This document shows, piece by piece, positions 8,894-18,455 of a DNA stretch of 64,000 bases. The position numbers were made by a program, and so were the translations under genes. Source of the stretch: Circinella minor (taxonomy: Eukaryota > Mucoromycota > Mucoromycetes > Mucorales > Lichtheimiaceae); the NCBI GenBank assembly GCA_016758965.1, contig JAEPRB010000061.1, positions 62,001 through 126,000 on the forward strand, in the 5' to 3' direction. The notes beneath the pieces were generated by a model that made no database searches, was not told the origin of the DNA, and saw nothing but the letters and a program-made list of their open reading frames with translations. How positions within the stretch are numbered: the stretch's first letter is position 1; every line of letters starts with the position of its first letter.

Positions 8894-10930
8894 TTAAAAC
8901 CACGCTCTCACTTTACTTCCGAACGAAGTAAACACCAGACTCTTCTTTGTAGGATTCTTACGATCTTCCGTCACGGCTTGAACTAATCCTAACGGTTCGA
9001 GACCATCGCATGATACTACCAAAGATCCGCTCATTCCCAAATCAACCTCACAATCTGAAACAATGCCTCTACCCGATAATCCATCGTACACTGCAGTCCC
9101 TCGCGTCGAAAAGACCTTCACAAAATGATCGCTACTGTCCGTCATGACTGACACGATCTTGACTGACTCGACCCGCGAACATTCTCTCGAAGTCGCACCC
9201 TTGTAATCATCGTACGGCACTCGATCAGGAACGCAAATATACATGTCACCGCGAACATCCTCATGAACTACTCGAAAATTGAATCGGACACCCTCGATGT
9301 TTTCAGCCTCAAATCCCGGCAGATCGTGCAACGACACCGATCCAAACGCACTGTGATCGTCGATCAACGCATGAACAATATGTCGAGGCACGAATAAATA
9401 AGTGGACATGAAACCAAAACCTCTGACTACTTCACCATTCCGAAGCGTCTTCGATATTCGAAAAATATTGACACCGAAATACGCGTCGCACATCTTATCA
9501 AATTTCCAAACACCTTCATCTGACAAACACACAGGAAACAGAGGTTGTTTTATCATGTCTAGCCAACTGCTCAAACGACTTATTCGACTCGCAGTACTAA
9601 CAGACTTGACAGGCACCATGATCAAGTTCTTTGGTCTTAGAAATTTCGCGTAAAATTCCGACATTAGCGCCAATTCAGCGCTACAATATTCGAATGTTTT
9701 ACAAGCCTGTTCGTAAGTTCTTCGTTTTCGATTGAACGGAAAATAGAATTTACCTTCGCGATTATCGTTGTTAGATTCGATGACGACACTTGCCACTGTC
9801 ATTTTTTGTGACAGAGTATTCCAGACCTTCACAAAATCATCGAAAGCCTTAAGCGACGCATCCATCGGTCCCGAGTAAAATCGCAGAGGATCTTCAATGG
9901 ACGCTTTCACTCGACTCTCTTGTTTCCCGTCAGCAGTCCAGTAATTCTCAGTTGCGCTCGTTGACAATAGCGGCGAATAGCATCGGAACGTATCTAAAGA
10001 CGACATGAACATCTCGCGCAATCTTCGACCATCGAGCGACGGACACCTCTTGACTGAATAAATGTCTCTGTAACCCGGAGCATCGCCATATAAAGTCATA
10101 AAAGGTATACACATATTCTCAGATAAAACCATCGAATGCGACAACGCTTCAAGAACATAACGATTGAGAACCCTATACGATAAGTCGATACCCGAAAAAC
10201 CTCCTTCAATGAAAGAAGCCCCTCGCGACGTCACGACTGTCGACAAACTTGGAACTTCCGTGGTCGAATGTGCATCGTAACGTACGACCTTCAAATCGTC
10301 AGCACGATCTCTCCAACTCACATCTCTGATCTTCTGAAGTGCCGCAGTACCGCAAGAAGCCGTCGTCGAAGTATCAACTGACGCTTCGTTAGAATCGTGA
10401 TAAACGGTCGTCGTCGGCTCGGGTAGTTTGAAACTACTGGACGTGAATACATTATGCGTCGATTTGCTAACGCCTCTCTTGTCATGTTCAATTTCGTCTC
10501 TGAGATTCGAACGTAAAGGTTTTGCTTCCATGTGTTCAACACGTCGTTCGTGATTCGATGTATTCTGAGCTTGATCGACCGGAACCTCAAAGACGTCATT
10601 CATCGTCCCGAGTCGCGGCACGCTGATGGGAGGTTTTTGTACAGTGGGATCGAACACCGCGCAAACTAGACGATTGTACTCCGTAACATTTCGAATGGGG
10701 AATTTGTCGTGATAATGATAAGCGAATGACGGTTTCTCAAAATCGACATGAACATCATGATTCATCGAAATTTCCCATGAAACGTTGACCGACATAGAAT
10801 CACCATACCAAAAAAGATGTCGGGCATTTTTAATGAACCTATGAATTTTACCCTCGTCATTTATGAATTCCGAAACAACAGAAGACACAAATTTTGCATT
10901 GAGAAGTTTACTTGCTCGCTCTTTCGAATA
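8894..10930 (-). CDS. RNA-virus-like polyprotein fragment with C-terminal chymotrypsin-like serine protease
   Basis: One uninterrupted frame of about 680 codons. It is open at its 5' end where it meets pol sequence near 10930; the first possible ATG (10954) lies in antisense pol and is fortuitous. The last 170 residues look like a trypsin-fold protease. His is in VPRHIVHAL (about residue 525, counted from that ATG), a candidate Asp in RGDMYICVPD (about 570), and the nucleophile Ser in LGMSGSLVV (about 642), with a downstream GLV strand. This spacing fits viral 3C-like/P1-like serine proteases. The upstream 500 residues have no transmembrane segments or domain I recognise; a Ser/Thr/basic stretch lies around residues 120-240. 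Codon use is much more GC-rich than in any neighbour, there are no introns, and the segment is bounded exactly by retrotransposon sequence. I infer a piece of a non-retroviral RNA virus, probably of fungi. No polymerase is present, so the virus family is open. A captured cellular protease gene is the alternative. Confidence 0.6.
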   Translation of the reverse strand, partial: YSKERASKLLNAKFVSSVVSEFINDEGKIHRFIKNARHLFWYGDSMSVNVSWEISMNHDVHVDFEKPSFAYHYHDKFPIRNVTEYNRLVCAVFDPTVQKPPISVPRLGTMNDVFEVPVDQAQNTSNHERRVEHMEAKPLRSNLRDEIEHDKRGVSKSTHNVFTSSSFKLPEPTTTVYHDSNEASVDTSTTASCGTAALQKIRDVSWRDRADDLKVVRYDAHSTTEVPSLSTVVTSRGASFIEGGFSGIDLSYRVLNRYVLEALSHSMVLSENMCIPFMTLYGDAPGYRDIYSVKRCPSLDGRRLREMFMSSLDTFRCYSPLLSTSATENYWTADGKQESRVKASIEDPLRFYSGPMDASLKAFDDFVKVWNTLSQKMTVASVVIESNNDNREGKFYFPFNRKRRTYEQACKTFEYCSAELALMSEFYAKFLRPKNLIMVPVKSVSTASRISRLSSWLDMIKQPLFPVCLSDEGVWKFDKMCDAYFGVNIFRISKTLRNGEVVRGFGFMSTYLFVPRHIVHALIDDHSAFGSVSLHDLPGFEAENIEGVRFNFRVVHEDVRGDMYICVPDRVPYDDYKGATSRECSRVESVKIVSVMTDSSDHFVKVFSTRGTAVYDGLSGRGIVSDCEVDLGMSGSLVVSCDGLEPLGLVQAVTEDRKNPTKKSLVFTSFGSKVRAWF

Positions 10931-13351
10931 CTGTGGGATAAACATAAAGAGCATGTAAAAATGGTGTTAGATAAATTACGTGATAATGAACTGTATGCAA
11001 ATTATAAAAAGTGCGAATTTGGTAAAGAAGAAATTACCTTCTTGGGTTTCCGTGTCTCCGCAGCCGGTATCCTTCCTGCATCCGATAAGGTCAAGGCCAT
11101 CCAAGAATGGAAACCACTTAATAATGTTCAAGAAGTACGTCAGTTCATCGGTTTAGCCCAGCATTTTAGACGGTTCATTCCTAACTTCGCTAGCATGGCT
11201 GCTCCTTTGACTGATCTGACTCGTGGTACTGGCCCAAAGAAGCGTAAAATCCAATGGACTGAGGAATGTCAAAGAAGTTTTGATCTGATAAAAGAAAAAT
11301 TAATTCAAGCTCCAGTGTTGCAAGCTCCTGACCCGAAAAGACCATATCGTGTAGAAGTGGATGCATCTGATGTCGGTGTTGGTGCCGTATTACTACAAGA
11401 AGGAGACGATAAACAGTGGCATCCATTAGCATATGAATCAAGGAAATTGTCATCAGCAGAACGTAATTATCCTACGCAAGAAAGAGAACTTTTAGCAATA
11501 TTACATGCATTACGTACCTGGCGTTGTTTTCTCGAAGGTAGTCAATATGAAGTTCGTTCGGATCATCATCCGTTGAAATATTTACGTTCTCAGTCCAAGT
11601 ATACTCCTCGGCTGGTCCGATGGATGAACGAACTAGAGTTATATGATCCGACGGTAATTTCTTACCAACCTGGAAAAACCATGCATGTTCCCGATGCTTT
11701 GTCTCGTCACGATTATTCTGGTGCTCCTGGTAAAGATACAATGGAACCACAATTTTTGTATGCGGTGTCACCCCAATCGATTCCACCCGAGCATCGTAAT
11801 GATTGGCCTAGCTATTATGTGGATCGTCCATTTGATTTGCCCGAAACTGTTGTCAACTTTTTGGATCAAGAAAAAGAACATTTCGTGGTAAAGGATAAAA
11901 AGGTGTACCGATTAATTAAACTGAAACATGAAGATGGAACCGAAGAAATAAAAGAAGTACGATTTTTACCCTTTGTTCAACGCGCCGATAAGGTAAACTC
12001 GTTTCATGAGGCTTTTGGTCATTCAGGCTCTGCTACTCTTTTTGATTTGCTTCGTTTCCGTGTATGGTGGCCGTCAATGAAGGCTGATATTAAGGAATGG
12101 TTACAACGTTGTCCTTCTTGTCAGGTGAATTCTCGTCGTTCTCGTGCTCACCATGATGTTATGCATCCGTTGCCTGTTCCTGGTGCTTTTGAACGTTGGC
12201 ACCTTGATTTTATTGGTGAACTTCCTAAGTCAACAAAAGGAAATCGGTGGATCTTAGTTGCCGTGGATTATGCAACAAATTATCCAATCGCGCGTGCTGT
12301 TCCTGTTGCATTGAGTAAGGCGGTTGCTGACTTCTTGTATGAAGAAATTGTTATGCATTTTTCTTGTCCGAAAGAAATTGTTACTGATCGTGGTGCAAAT
12401 TTTATGAGCAAAGTTGTTCGTTTTTATACTGAATGTATTAAAATCGCTCATCGTTTCACAAGTACTTTTCATGTAAGATCAAATTCAAAATGCGAAAGGT
12501 ATAATGGCGTCTTAAAACAAATGTTACAGAAGTATACCAATGGTGCTCTCCATATTTGGGATCAATACTTGGATGCTGCTCTTTTTGCTTGTCGGATACG
12601 CACTCATACTACTGCAAAATATAGCCCATATTATTTAACTTATGGTCGTGATCCTGTTCTTCCTGGTGATTTTTTGCGACCATATATTCCTGATCATGCT
12701 TTACAAGATCCAAGGGTGATTGCTGAATTGACCGCACAAGAATTAGAAAATTTGGATCAAGCTCGTGCTGCTGCAAAGACTAAGATGGAGGCAATCAGCC
12801 AATATGATAAGGATCGCTGGGATAAAGCATTAAATATTCGCGATTTTGATATTGGTGATTATGTGAAAATGACGCACGAAGGTCGTTATGGTCTTGAGCT
12901 GGTGTATAAAGGTCCTTATGTGGTAGTCGATAAAAATTCGGATTTTGGTACCTATCAGCTAGAAACAATTCAAGGAAAATTGTTAGATTCATGGGTACAT
13001 ATTGATCATTTGGCCAAGGTGAACTTTGACACTGAGCCTACCACTCCATGGTTTGACCCTACTGCTAGTCGTCGTGCATGGCGTAAGGCTATGCATTTAC
13101 CTGACGAAGACGGTATTGTTGACAAGGCGAAGGCGCCCTCTGTTGAACTGAACCCCGTGGTGCCCCCCTTGGTGGAGTCTGTGCATGGTCATTCCGACGA
13201 TGTTCGAGGGCGAACATCAAGCAAGGGAGGGGGTGTTGTCGCGTCTAAAGCGGGTTTTGTTCCCAGTTCCGCGTCAGCTCCAAATGTGACGTCGAAGCGA
13301 CGATTCCAACCTAGGAATCCGGGTCGTCGCCGGGTAAATACTTCTACCTAA
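10931..13351 (+). CDS. Ty3/Gypsy pol, 3' part: RT thumb, RNase H, integrase
   Basis: The frame is truncated at its 5' side; pol homology starts about WDKHKEHVKMVL (near 10933), the connection after the reverse-transcriptase palm, whose catalytic YxDD is missing. Next is FLGF ... FIPNFASMAAPL, then a Ty3-type RNase H (VEVDASDVGVGAVLLQ, ERELLAI, RSDHHPL, HVPDALSR). The integrase follows, with an HHCC zinc finger (HEAFGHSG ... CPSCQVNSRR) and a DDE core: Asp in WHLDFIG, Asp in VTDRGANF, Glu in NSKCERYNG. No chromodomain is visible at the C terminus. The frame is otherwise intact and ends 115 bases inside the right LTR, so its last 38 residues are LTR-encoded. It is non-autonomous because RT, gag and protease are gone. 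Confidence 0.9.
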   Translation: MWDKHKEHVKMVLDKLRDNELYANYKKCEFGKEEITFLGFRVSAAGILPASDKVKAIQEWKPLNNVQEVRQFIGLAQHFRRFIPNFASMAAPLTDLTRGTGPKKRKIQWTEECQRSFDLIKEKLIQAPVLQAPDPKRPYRVEVDASDVGVGAVLLQEGDDKQWHPLAYESRKLSSAERNYPTQERELLAILHALRTWRCFLEGSQYEVRSDHHPLKYLRSQSKYTPRLVRWMNELELYDPTVISYQPGKTMHVPDALSRHDYSGAPGKDTMEPQFLYAVSPQSIPPEHRNDWPSYYVDRPFDLPETVVNFLDQEKEHFVVKDKKVYRLIKLKHEDGTEEIKEVRFLPFVQRADKVNSFHEAFGHSGSATLFDLLRFRVWWPSMKADIKEWLQRCPSCQVNSRRSRAHHDVMHPLPVPGAFERWHLDFIGELPKSTKGNRWILVAVDYATNYPIARAVPVALSKAVADFLYEEIVMHFSCPKEIVTDRGANFMSKVVRFYTECIKIAHRFTSTFHVRSNSKCERYNGVLKQMLQKYTNGALHIWDQYLDAALFACRIRTHTTAKYSPYYLTYGRDPVLPGDFLRPYIPDHALQDPRVIAELTAQELENLDQARAAAKTKMEAISQYDKDRWDKALNIRDFDIGDYVKMTHEGRYGLELVYKGPYVVVDKNSDFGTYQLETIQGKLLDSWVHIDHLAKVNFDTEPTTPWFDPTASRRAWRKAMHLPDEDGIVDKAKAPSVELNPVVPPLVESVHGHSDDVRGRTSSKGGGVVASKAGFVPSSASAPNVTSKRRFQPRNPGRRRVNTST
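13221..13236 (+). promoter_or_regulatory. polypurine tract
   Basis: A purine run (GCAAGGGAGGGGG, then TGT) directly precedes the right LTR start at 13237. This is the position and composition of the plus-strand primer of LTR retrotransposons, and it supports the LTR boundary chosen. Confidence 0.7.
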
Positions 13352-14019
13352 CGTATTTACCCGTTGGTTACTTTTATTCATCACCCATCTGTTCCTCCTA
13401 TATTCTTTCATACATTGTCTCCCTTATTTCCATTTATATTATTTATTATTATTACCTCCGTCATCTCTCCCATTATTTCCATTTATATTATTTATTATTA
13501 TTACCTCCGTCATCTCTCCCATTTATAATATCCTTTTCCTTTTATGTTATTATGAAAGATCATCTTTATGATCTTTAATTAATTCTTTTGTGTTGTCTCG
13601 TATGGATCATATTGATCCATATTCTGTTTTTAATTTATTTATTTTTGATTTTCATTATTTCTTATTCTTATCAAGACAACGATCATGTCGTTTGCATAAT
13701 ATTATTATTTTAATAATATTATCATGTTCATATTCATATTTGGAAATATTATTTTTATTTTGTTTTTATATAAATACCATCCAAAATAATAATAATAAAA
13801 TAAGAAATCAATTAACGAATTAACAAACTATCTAATTGTCGAGTTATCTATCTAATTATCAACTAGTCTACTTGTTTCTTATTTTACCTTCCTCACCTTC
13901 TTTATTATCATTTCCCTTGTGGCATAGTTTATTGTGTTTCATCTACCGAAGAATCCTGGTTATTATTGTTAACGTTAAGGTGCGGCGATTAGTCATATAA
14001 ACTTACAACGGATCTGACA
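13237..14019 (+). repeat. 3' LTR, complete (783 bp)
   Basis: Starts TGTC directly after the polypurine tract and ends GACA directly before GTAT, the same four bases that precede the left LTR. The first 529 bases match the left LTR; the remaining 254 have no counterpart in the window because the left copy is truncated. It carries the tail of the pol frame and a 49-bp internal tandem duplication. Confidence 0.85.
13424..13520 (+). repeat. 49-bp tandem duplication inside the 3' LTR
   Basis: Two adjacent copies of a 49-bp unit (TTATTTCC ... ATCTCTCCC), present once in the left LTR. It is a private change of this LTR copy, arisen after or during the last round of replication. Confidence 0.8.
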
Positions 14020-14023
14020 GTAT

Positions 14024-16021
14024 ATTTAACTTGAATAAAGTTGATAAAACAATAAATAAAACAATAAATAAAACAATAAATAAAACAATAAATTAAATAA
14101 TAATAGTTAATATTAAACATTTTAGTATATAATTAATAGGGTAAAAACCAGTTATTTTAATAAATTAAATGGTAAAAAATAAATTTACCGACTGAAGCTG
14201 TTTAATGAGCATTTAAATATGTAAAATGATTTTTAATAATTTTTTAAATGTTTTTTTTATATATTTTTTCTTGTATTTGAATTGACTGGCGGAGTCCATG
14301 GTGATTGATTTTTTAATTATAATACCGACATATACAGCTATAATAATGGTAACCATGGTAACCAGGAGTGAATCATGTTTGATTGGACTAAGAACCATTC
14401 TTTTTAGGTGTACAATAGATGGACTTATTGATAAACAAAAAACATATGGCTAGAATAAAAAGGTTATATTATTGTGCATATACTATACTCTATATACGCT
14501 TTAAAAACAGAATTAACTTTGTTTTAGACAACATTATAATAAGTTATTCAAAGGAGTACAAAAAGAAATATTTTTATTTGATACATGAGTATAGATTCTT
14601 TTTTCAAACCACATTATTATAAGTATGTTTTAATAAAGGTAAAGCTCTAAATATGCTATATTATATCAGTAACAAAACAGTCATTAAATTATAATTATAG
14701 TGGTATGATAAATCTTTAATATCTTTTTACTAAATAGTAATAAAATAAAGTACTCAAGGAAAAGTTTATATTTATATATATATCAGTACAAATGTATTTT
14801 CTCTATTTTTTTTAACGTATATAGCTTTTGTGTTTTTTACTATTATCTTTTTTTCTCTCTTAGTCTAAAAGCTCACACCCAGATGATATAATTATTTAAT
14901 AGCAATCATGTTATTCTGTGTATTTTTTAGAAGGCTTATATTGAAAATATGCATACTTTAGTAAATAATATAACACATCATTTTACCTCTAAGATAATGT
15001 GCTTTTTTTTTATCTTAATAGTCCTAAAATTATGTACTCTAAGGCATAGTTTTCTTTTTCTTTTTTTTTTTCATTACTAAATATGACCGGCACCTGCATA
15101 ACTTTCCAGATTTTTTCAAATGGGACAAGTTGATGAAGAGCTTGTTTTTTGTACTAACCATTACCTTGATTAGTGACCAAGATCTCTGTTCAACGCCTGT
15201 CTACACTAGTATTCCATTATAAAGTATCCTTATTATGGTATTAATTATGCAGGACAAATCATTGGATATATAATATTCTTTTAAATATTACGCAGCAAGT
15301 AAATATCAACTGATATATATTTCACACTAACACAACATGCTATGATAATTGATAATCTAGCTTAGGTTTGCACGCACAGCTGTATATTAAATAATAACAA
15401 TCTTTATTGTCATTCTTATTCTGTCGCTTTAAAATGAGGTCAATTTTCGATCGAAACATCAAAAGAACGTTTTATTTTATTCTTTCGTGAATAAAATAAA
15501 ATTTATCAATATACTCTTTTTTGTTTATGTACCTATACTAGTTTATTATATGTTCTTTTTATGTGCGGTAAAAATAAATATATACAAACTATGATTTTTT
15601 TGTGTTTGATATACTTTTATTTTTGACGGGTTAGATTTGACGCGAATATTATTGATTCAAAATTAAAAGTAATAATAGTTCTTTTGAATTTTTTTTTAAA
15701 AAAAAAACCACCGTGTAAAAAAAAAGTATATGTTGTATTTAGCAATATTTTTTTCATAACCCACCTCGGAATAGATATATAATGTAAGATAAAAAAAATT
15801 GAACCGATTGACAAGCGCAACAAATTAATAACCACTAAACTTTTATGATAAGAATCAGAAATAGCAATGTTGCTTTTTAATTATATGGTATAGAATATAC
15901 AACTTTTCTTTTTTTGAGTTATGTAACAATATGATATATATATATATATATATAGTAAAATGTATGGGGTTATAAATATGCAAATAAAAATGTTATGTTT
16001 TGTTGTTGTTTGTTTTTAAGA

Positions 16022-16053
<32 letters not shown>

Positions 16054-16097
16054 TAAAGCTAATAAAATATGTACATGAAAAAAAAAAGAATAACCAC
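14024..16097. other. intergenic, no gene seen
   Basis: A/T-rich spacer between the retrotransposon and the 3' end of the DUF2828 gene. Apart from the 12-bp repeat, a T9A10 palindrome (15689-15707) and (TA)n tracts at about 15932-15954 and 16023-16053, I see nothing in it. The second TA tract lies in the presumed 3' untranslated region of the DUF2828 gene. Confidence 0.6.
14046..14093 (+). repeat. 12-bp tandem repeat, four units
   Basis: Four head-to-tail copies of AAAACAATAAAT, beginning 23 bases outside the retrotransposon target duplication. It is a simple A/T-rich minisatellite with no evident function. Confidence 0.85.
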
Positions 16098-18455
16098 TTA
16101 ATCATAGACAACCAATCCTTCGAAACTCTTGTGATAAATAGTCTTGACCATTTCCTTAAGTGGTGTCTTTTCTTCGTTCTCCTCCTCCTCCTCTTCTTCT
16201 TCTTCACCATTCTTGTTAACCACCACAGTATCATCTTTTCCTTCCACGGTTCCTTCAAAGAAGCTCTTCATTAATGCAGCTGAGAAACCAGAAATCATGG
16301 TACAACCCGAAGCATCCTTGTCCACTGGCATAGGAGCACCTTCTTCAGAATCAGGACAGTCATAGACAGGGCGTGTTTGAGCTAAATTCCACCAGACCAA
16401 CTCAGGCATCTTGTATCCAGCTTCTTCATATTTGCGCTTAATTTGTTCATAAATAGTTTCCCATTCAGAAATGCCAAATCCTTCATTAAACTCCATATCC
16501 GAAAACACAAATAATCGTTTGACCATTTCTTCTTGCTTGAGTTTATTTTCTTTAGCAATAGGTAACAACAAGTCGAGAAACACTGACAAGAAATTAGTTG
16601 AGTAACCCACAGGTGCAGAAAAGATCTTGCACACATTCTCGGATAATTTGCCGCCGACCTCAAGGTTTACCACAGTAGGGTTGTCCGAAAAAGTAATTAC
16701 TGATCCATTAAACGGAGGAGAAGCCATTTCAGCAAGTACCAACGATAATCCAACAGCTGGCCAGAGTGGAACTGGATCGCCACCATAATTACCCATCATT
16801 GAGCCAGATAAATCGCACACAGCAATAGAGCTTCCCAGCGTCTCATTACCAGGACCGGCATCTTGTTTAATTGAATCAATCAAGGTTTTCCATTGGGCAT
16901 TGACCAAGTCGGTATCCATGGCGTATACTTCCTTTAATGCTTCAGGAGACATCTTCTTGGCAAGCTTGTCATCACCTCCTACATAGCCGCCAGCAGCTCG
17001 TTGTGCGCGAATGATCAATTCATGAGGCTGTAAAGTAGCACCACTGACTGACTTTTTACCAAGAGCCACATCTTTCAAATAATTCAAGAACTCCTCCTTG
17101 GCATGAGTGAAGAAGCGAGTACTGTTGGCTTGCATACATTTGGATGGTACATGTGAGAAATCAATCTTGGTCCATTGTCCCGATGACATTTTGCATTCAG
17201 TCACATCCAATGCTTGGCGTAATGGAGATATATATGTCTTGCGATACAATTCACGAACCTTATTAATATAATGCTCTCGAGATTCATCCTTATCTTGATA
17301 AGTGGTTGGAGGATACAATAATTCGGCAATAGAAGTAGCCATCAAAGTGTGCTTGTCATGAGAATGATGAAGAGTAGGAGCCCATTTAGCAGCTAAACTG
17401 ATACCTTCAGCCATGGCATATTTGTTCTTGCTATCAGTCTTACGATTTTTTTCCAACTGTTCCAAATCAGCCTTTAATTGTGTAGCAAACAGACGAGCAA
17501 CCGTAAAATGGAGGGCACGATAACTTGGATCAGAATTCAATAGTTGGGTGACACGAACATGGCGTTTGGCTCTTTTTTGTTCCTTATCGGCTTGCTGTTT
17601 TTCCATTTGTTCTTTTTGCTTCTTTTCGGTAGCCGCATTACGTTCCGCACGTTTTTTGACTTGTTCTTCTTCTGGTAACGTCTTGAGACTCTTGTAAAAT
17701 TGTCTTGACAAATGACGATGATCTTCATAACCATTCCAAGGGCGACGTTCTTGACGAGGACAATTGAGTGCCCTGAATTTACCCTCAAGATCACCTTTAT
17801 TGGTTGGACCATTTAATTCATTACAAACATAAATCTGACAAATGTTGACAAGATCTTTCCAATAACCATGACTTTTCAAGTGAGTCTTGTCCTTATTATC
17901 TTCATTATTGGCAGACATAAGTTCCCAGTCTTGATCCTCTTTCTTGTTATTCTTTTTCTCTTTGTTGACAGAAACCACGTTGGCAGTCAGCTGTTGCAAG
18001 TTACGAATTGCCGTTTGAGGATGATGTAACAAGAGCCAACCAAAAGCTGTATAAAACTTGTCGTTTGCACTTTTTCCACGATGGATAGAGCGTGTATGCC
18101 AAATAATATGTAATGTCATATCAGGATCTTGAGTCCACGCCTTTTCAAGTAAAGAATGCACCAAATCAGCGTCCCTTGCAACACCAAGTTGATAATACAA
18201 GTCTAAACAGGTATCTTCGGTAGTCTTCAAAGCGTTTGCATTATTAGCAGTTTTTTTCAAGTTGCCGATACGTTGCAAAGCGTTCATAAACTTGTTTTCA
18301 CTCTTTTCCGGAGCACCTTCCGAAGTAGGCGACGCGATCTTGAGGTCCTCAAGTGATAAAGGTTTGGATAGAGCAGCAACTTCAGCTTCAAGAGCAGTGG
18401 CATCATGCAACGAGGCAAAATAGGGCAAGGAAGCATTGAAAGTATGGAAAGACAT
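16098..18455 (-). CDS. DUF2828 family protein with vWA-like domain
   Basis: Intronless 785-residue protein. The N-terminal two-thirds is helical and holds a highly charged Lys/Glu/Gln segment around residues 265-300, probably coiled coil. From about residue 540 it has a von Willebrand A-like fold with the MIDAS-type motif VCDLSGSM. After that come ITFSDNP, a long helical part, and FVFSDMEFNEGF, then ELVWWNLAQT. This series is diagnostic of the DUF2828 family (related to the vWA part of TROVE/Ro proteins). A run of Glu residues lies near residue 760. Members occur in fungi, plants and slime moulds; their biochemical role is not established. The ATG at 18455 is preceded by an A-rich leader and is the first in frame. 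The gene is divergent from the membrane-protein gene. Confidence 0.85.
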   Translation of the reverse strand: MSFHTFNASLPYFASLHDATALEAEVAALSKPLSLEDLKIASPTSEGAPEKSENKFMNALQRIGNLKKTANNANALKTTEDTCLDLYYQLGVARDADLVHSLLEKAWTQDPDMTLHIIWHTRSIHRGKSANDKFYTAFGWLLLHHPQTAIRNLQQLTANVVSVNKEKKNNKKEDQDWELMSANNEDNKDKTHLKSHGYWKDLVNICQIYVCNELNGPTNKGDLEGKFRALNCPRQERRPWNGYEDHRHLSRQFYKSLKTLPEEEQVKKRAERNAATEKKQKEQMEKQQADKEQKRAKRHVRVTQLLNSDPSYRALHFTVARLFATQLKADLEQLEKNRKTDSKNKYAMAEGISLAAKWAPTLHHSHDKHTLMATSIAELLYPPTTYQDKDESREHYINKVRELYRKTYISPLRQALDVTECKMSSGQWTKIDFSHVPSKCMQANSTRFFTHAKEEFLNYLKDVALGKKSVSGATLQPHELIIRAQRAAGGYVGGDDKLAKKMSPEALKEVYAMDTDLVNAQWKTLIDSIKQDAGPGNETLGSSIAVCDLSGSMMGNYGGDPVPLWPAVGLSLVLAEMASPPFNGSVITFSDNPTVVNLEVGGKLSENVCKIFSAPVGYSTNFLSVFLDLLLPIAKENKLKQEEMVKRLFVFSDMEFNEGFGISEWETIYEQIKRKYEEAGYKMPELVWWNLAQTRPVYDCPDSEEGAPMPVDKDASGCTMISGFSAALMKSFFEGTVEGKDDTVVVNKNGEEEEEEEEENEEKTPLKEMVKTIYHKSFEGLVVYD

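Larger units (their letters stand above)
8348..14023 (+). mobile_element. Ty3/Gypsy LTR retrotransposon with internal foreign segment, bounded by 4-bp duplication
   Basis: The element starts at 8352 and ends at 14019, with termini TGTC ... GACA, and is flanked by GTAT on both sides (8348-8351 and 14020-14023). Two LTR copies are present. The left one is truncated at 8830 and the right one is complete. Between them lie a 2.1-kb antisense segment (8831 to about 10930) and the 3' part of a Ty3/Gypsy pol gene (about 10931-13351) followed by a polypurine tract. Primer-binding site, gag, protease and the catalytic part of reverse transcriptase are absent, so it cannot move by itself. Over the shared 479 bases the LTRs differ by about five substitutions plus a 49-bp duplication and a 1-base indel, which suggests a fairly young insertion. 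Both outer ends and the target duplication are intact, so the loss and replacement affected only the interior. Confidence 0.85.

Noticed and set aside
8891..8900. -1 ribosomal frameshift heptamer at the protease-frame stop
   Set aside because: The TTTTAAA string is not in the reading phase required for slippage, so a stop-restart start codon is the better explanation.
10318..10599. 93-codon minus-strand frame inside the viral-like segment
   Set aside because: It lies in another phase of the long protease frame and has the arginine-rich composition typical of an out-of-frame shadow.
10817..10930. N-terminal 38 codons of the plus-strand frame leading into pol
   Set aside because: They are antisense to the viral-like frame and match no pol region. 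The pol homology begins only near 10931, so the ATG at 10817 is fortuitous.
11190..12992. Several minus-strand frames of 65-104 codons across pol
   Set aside because: All are antisense to clearly coding RNase H and integrase sequence and show no domain of their own.
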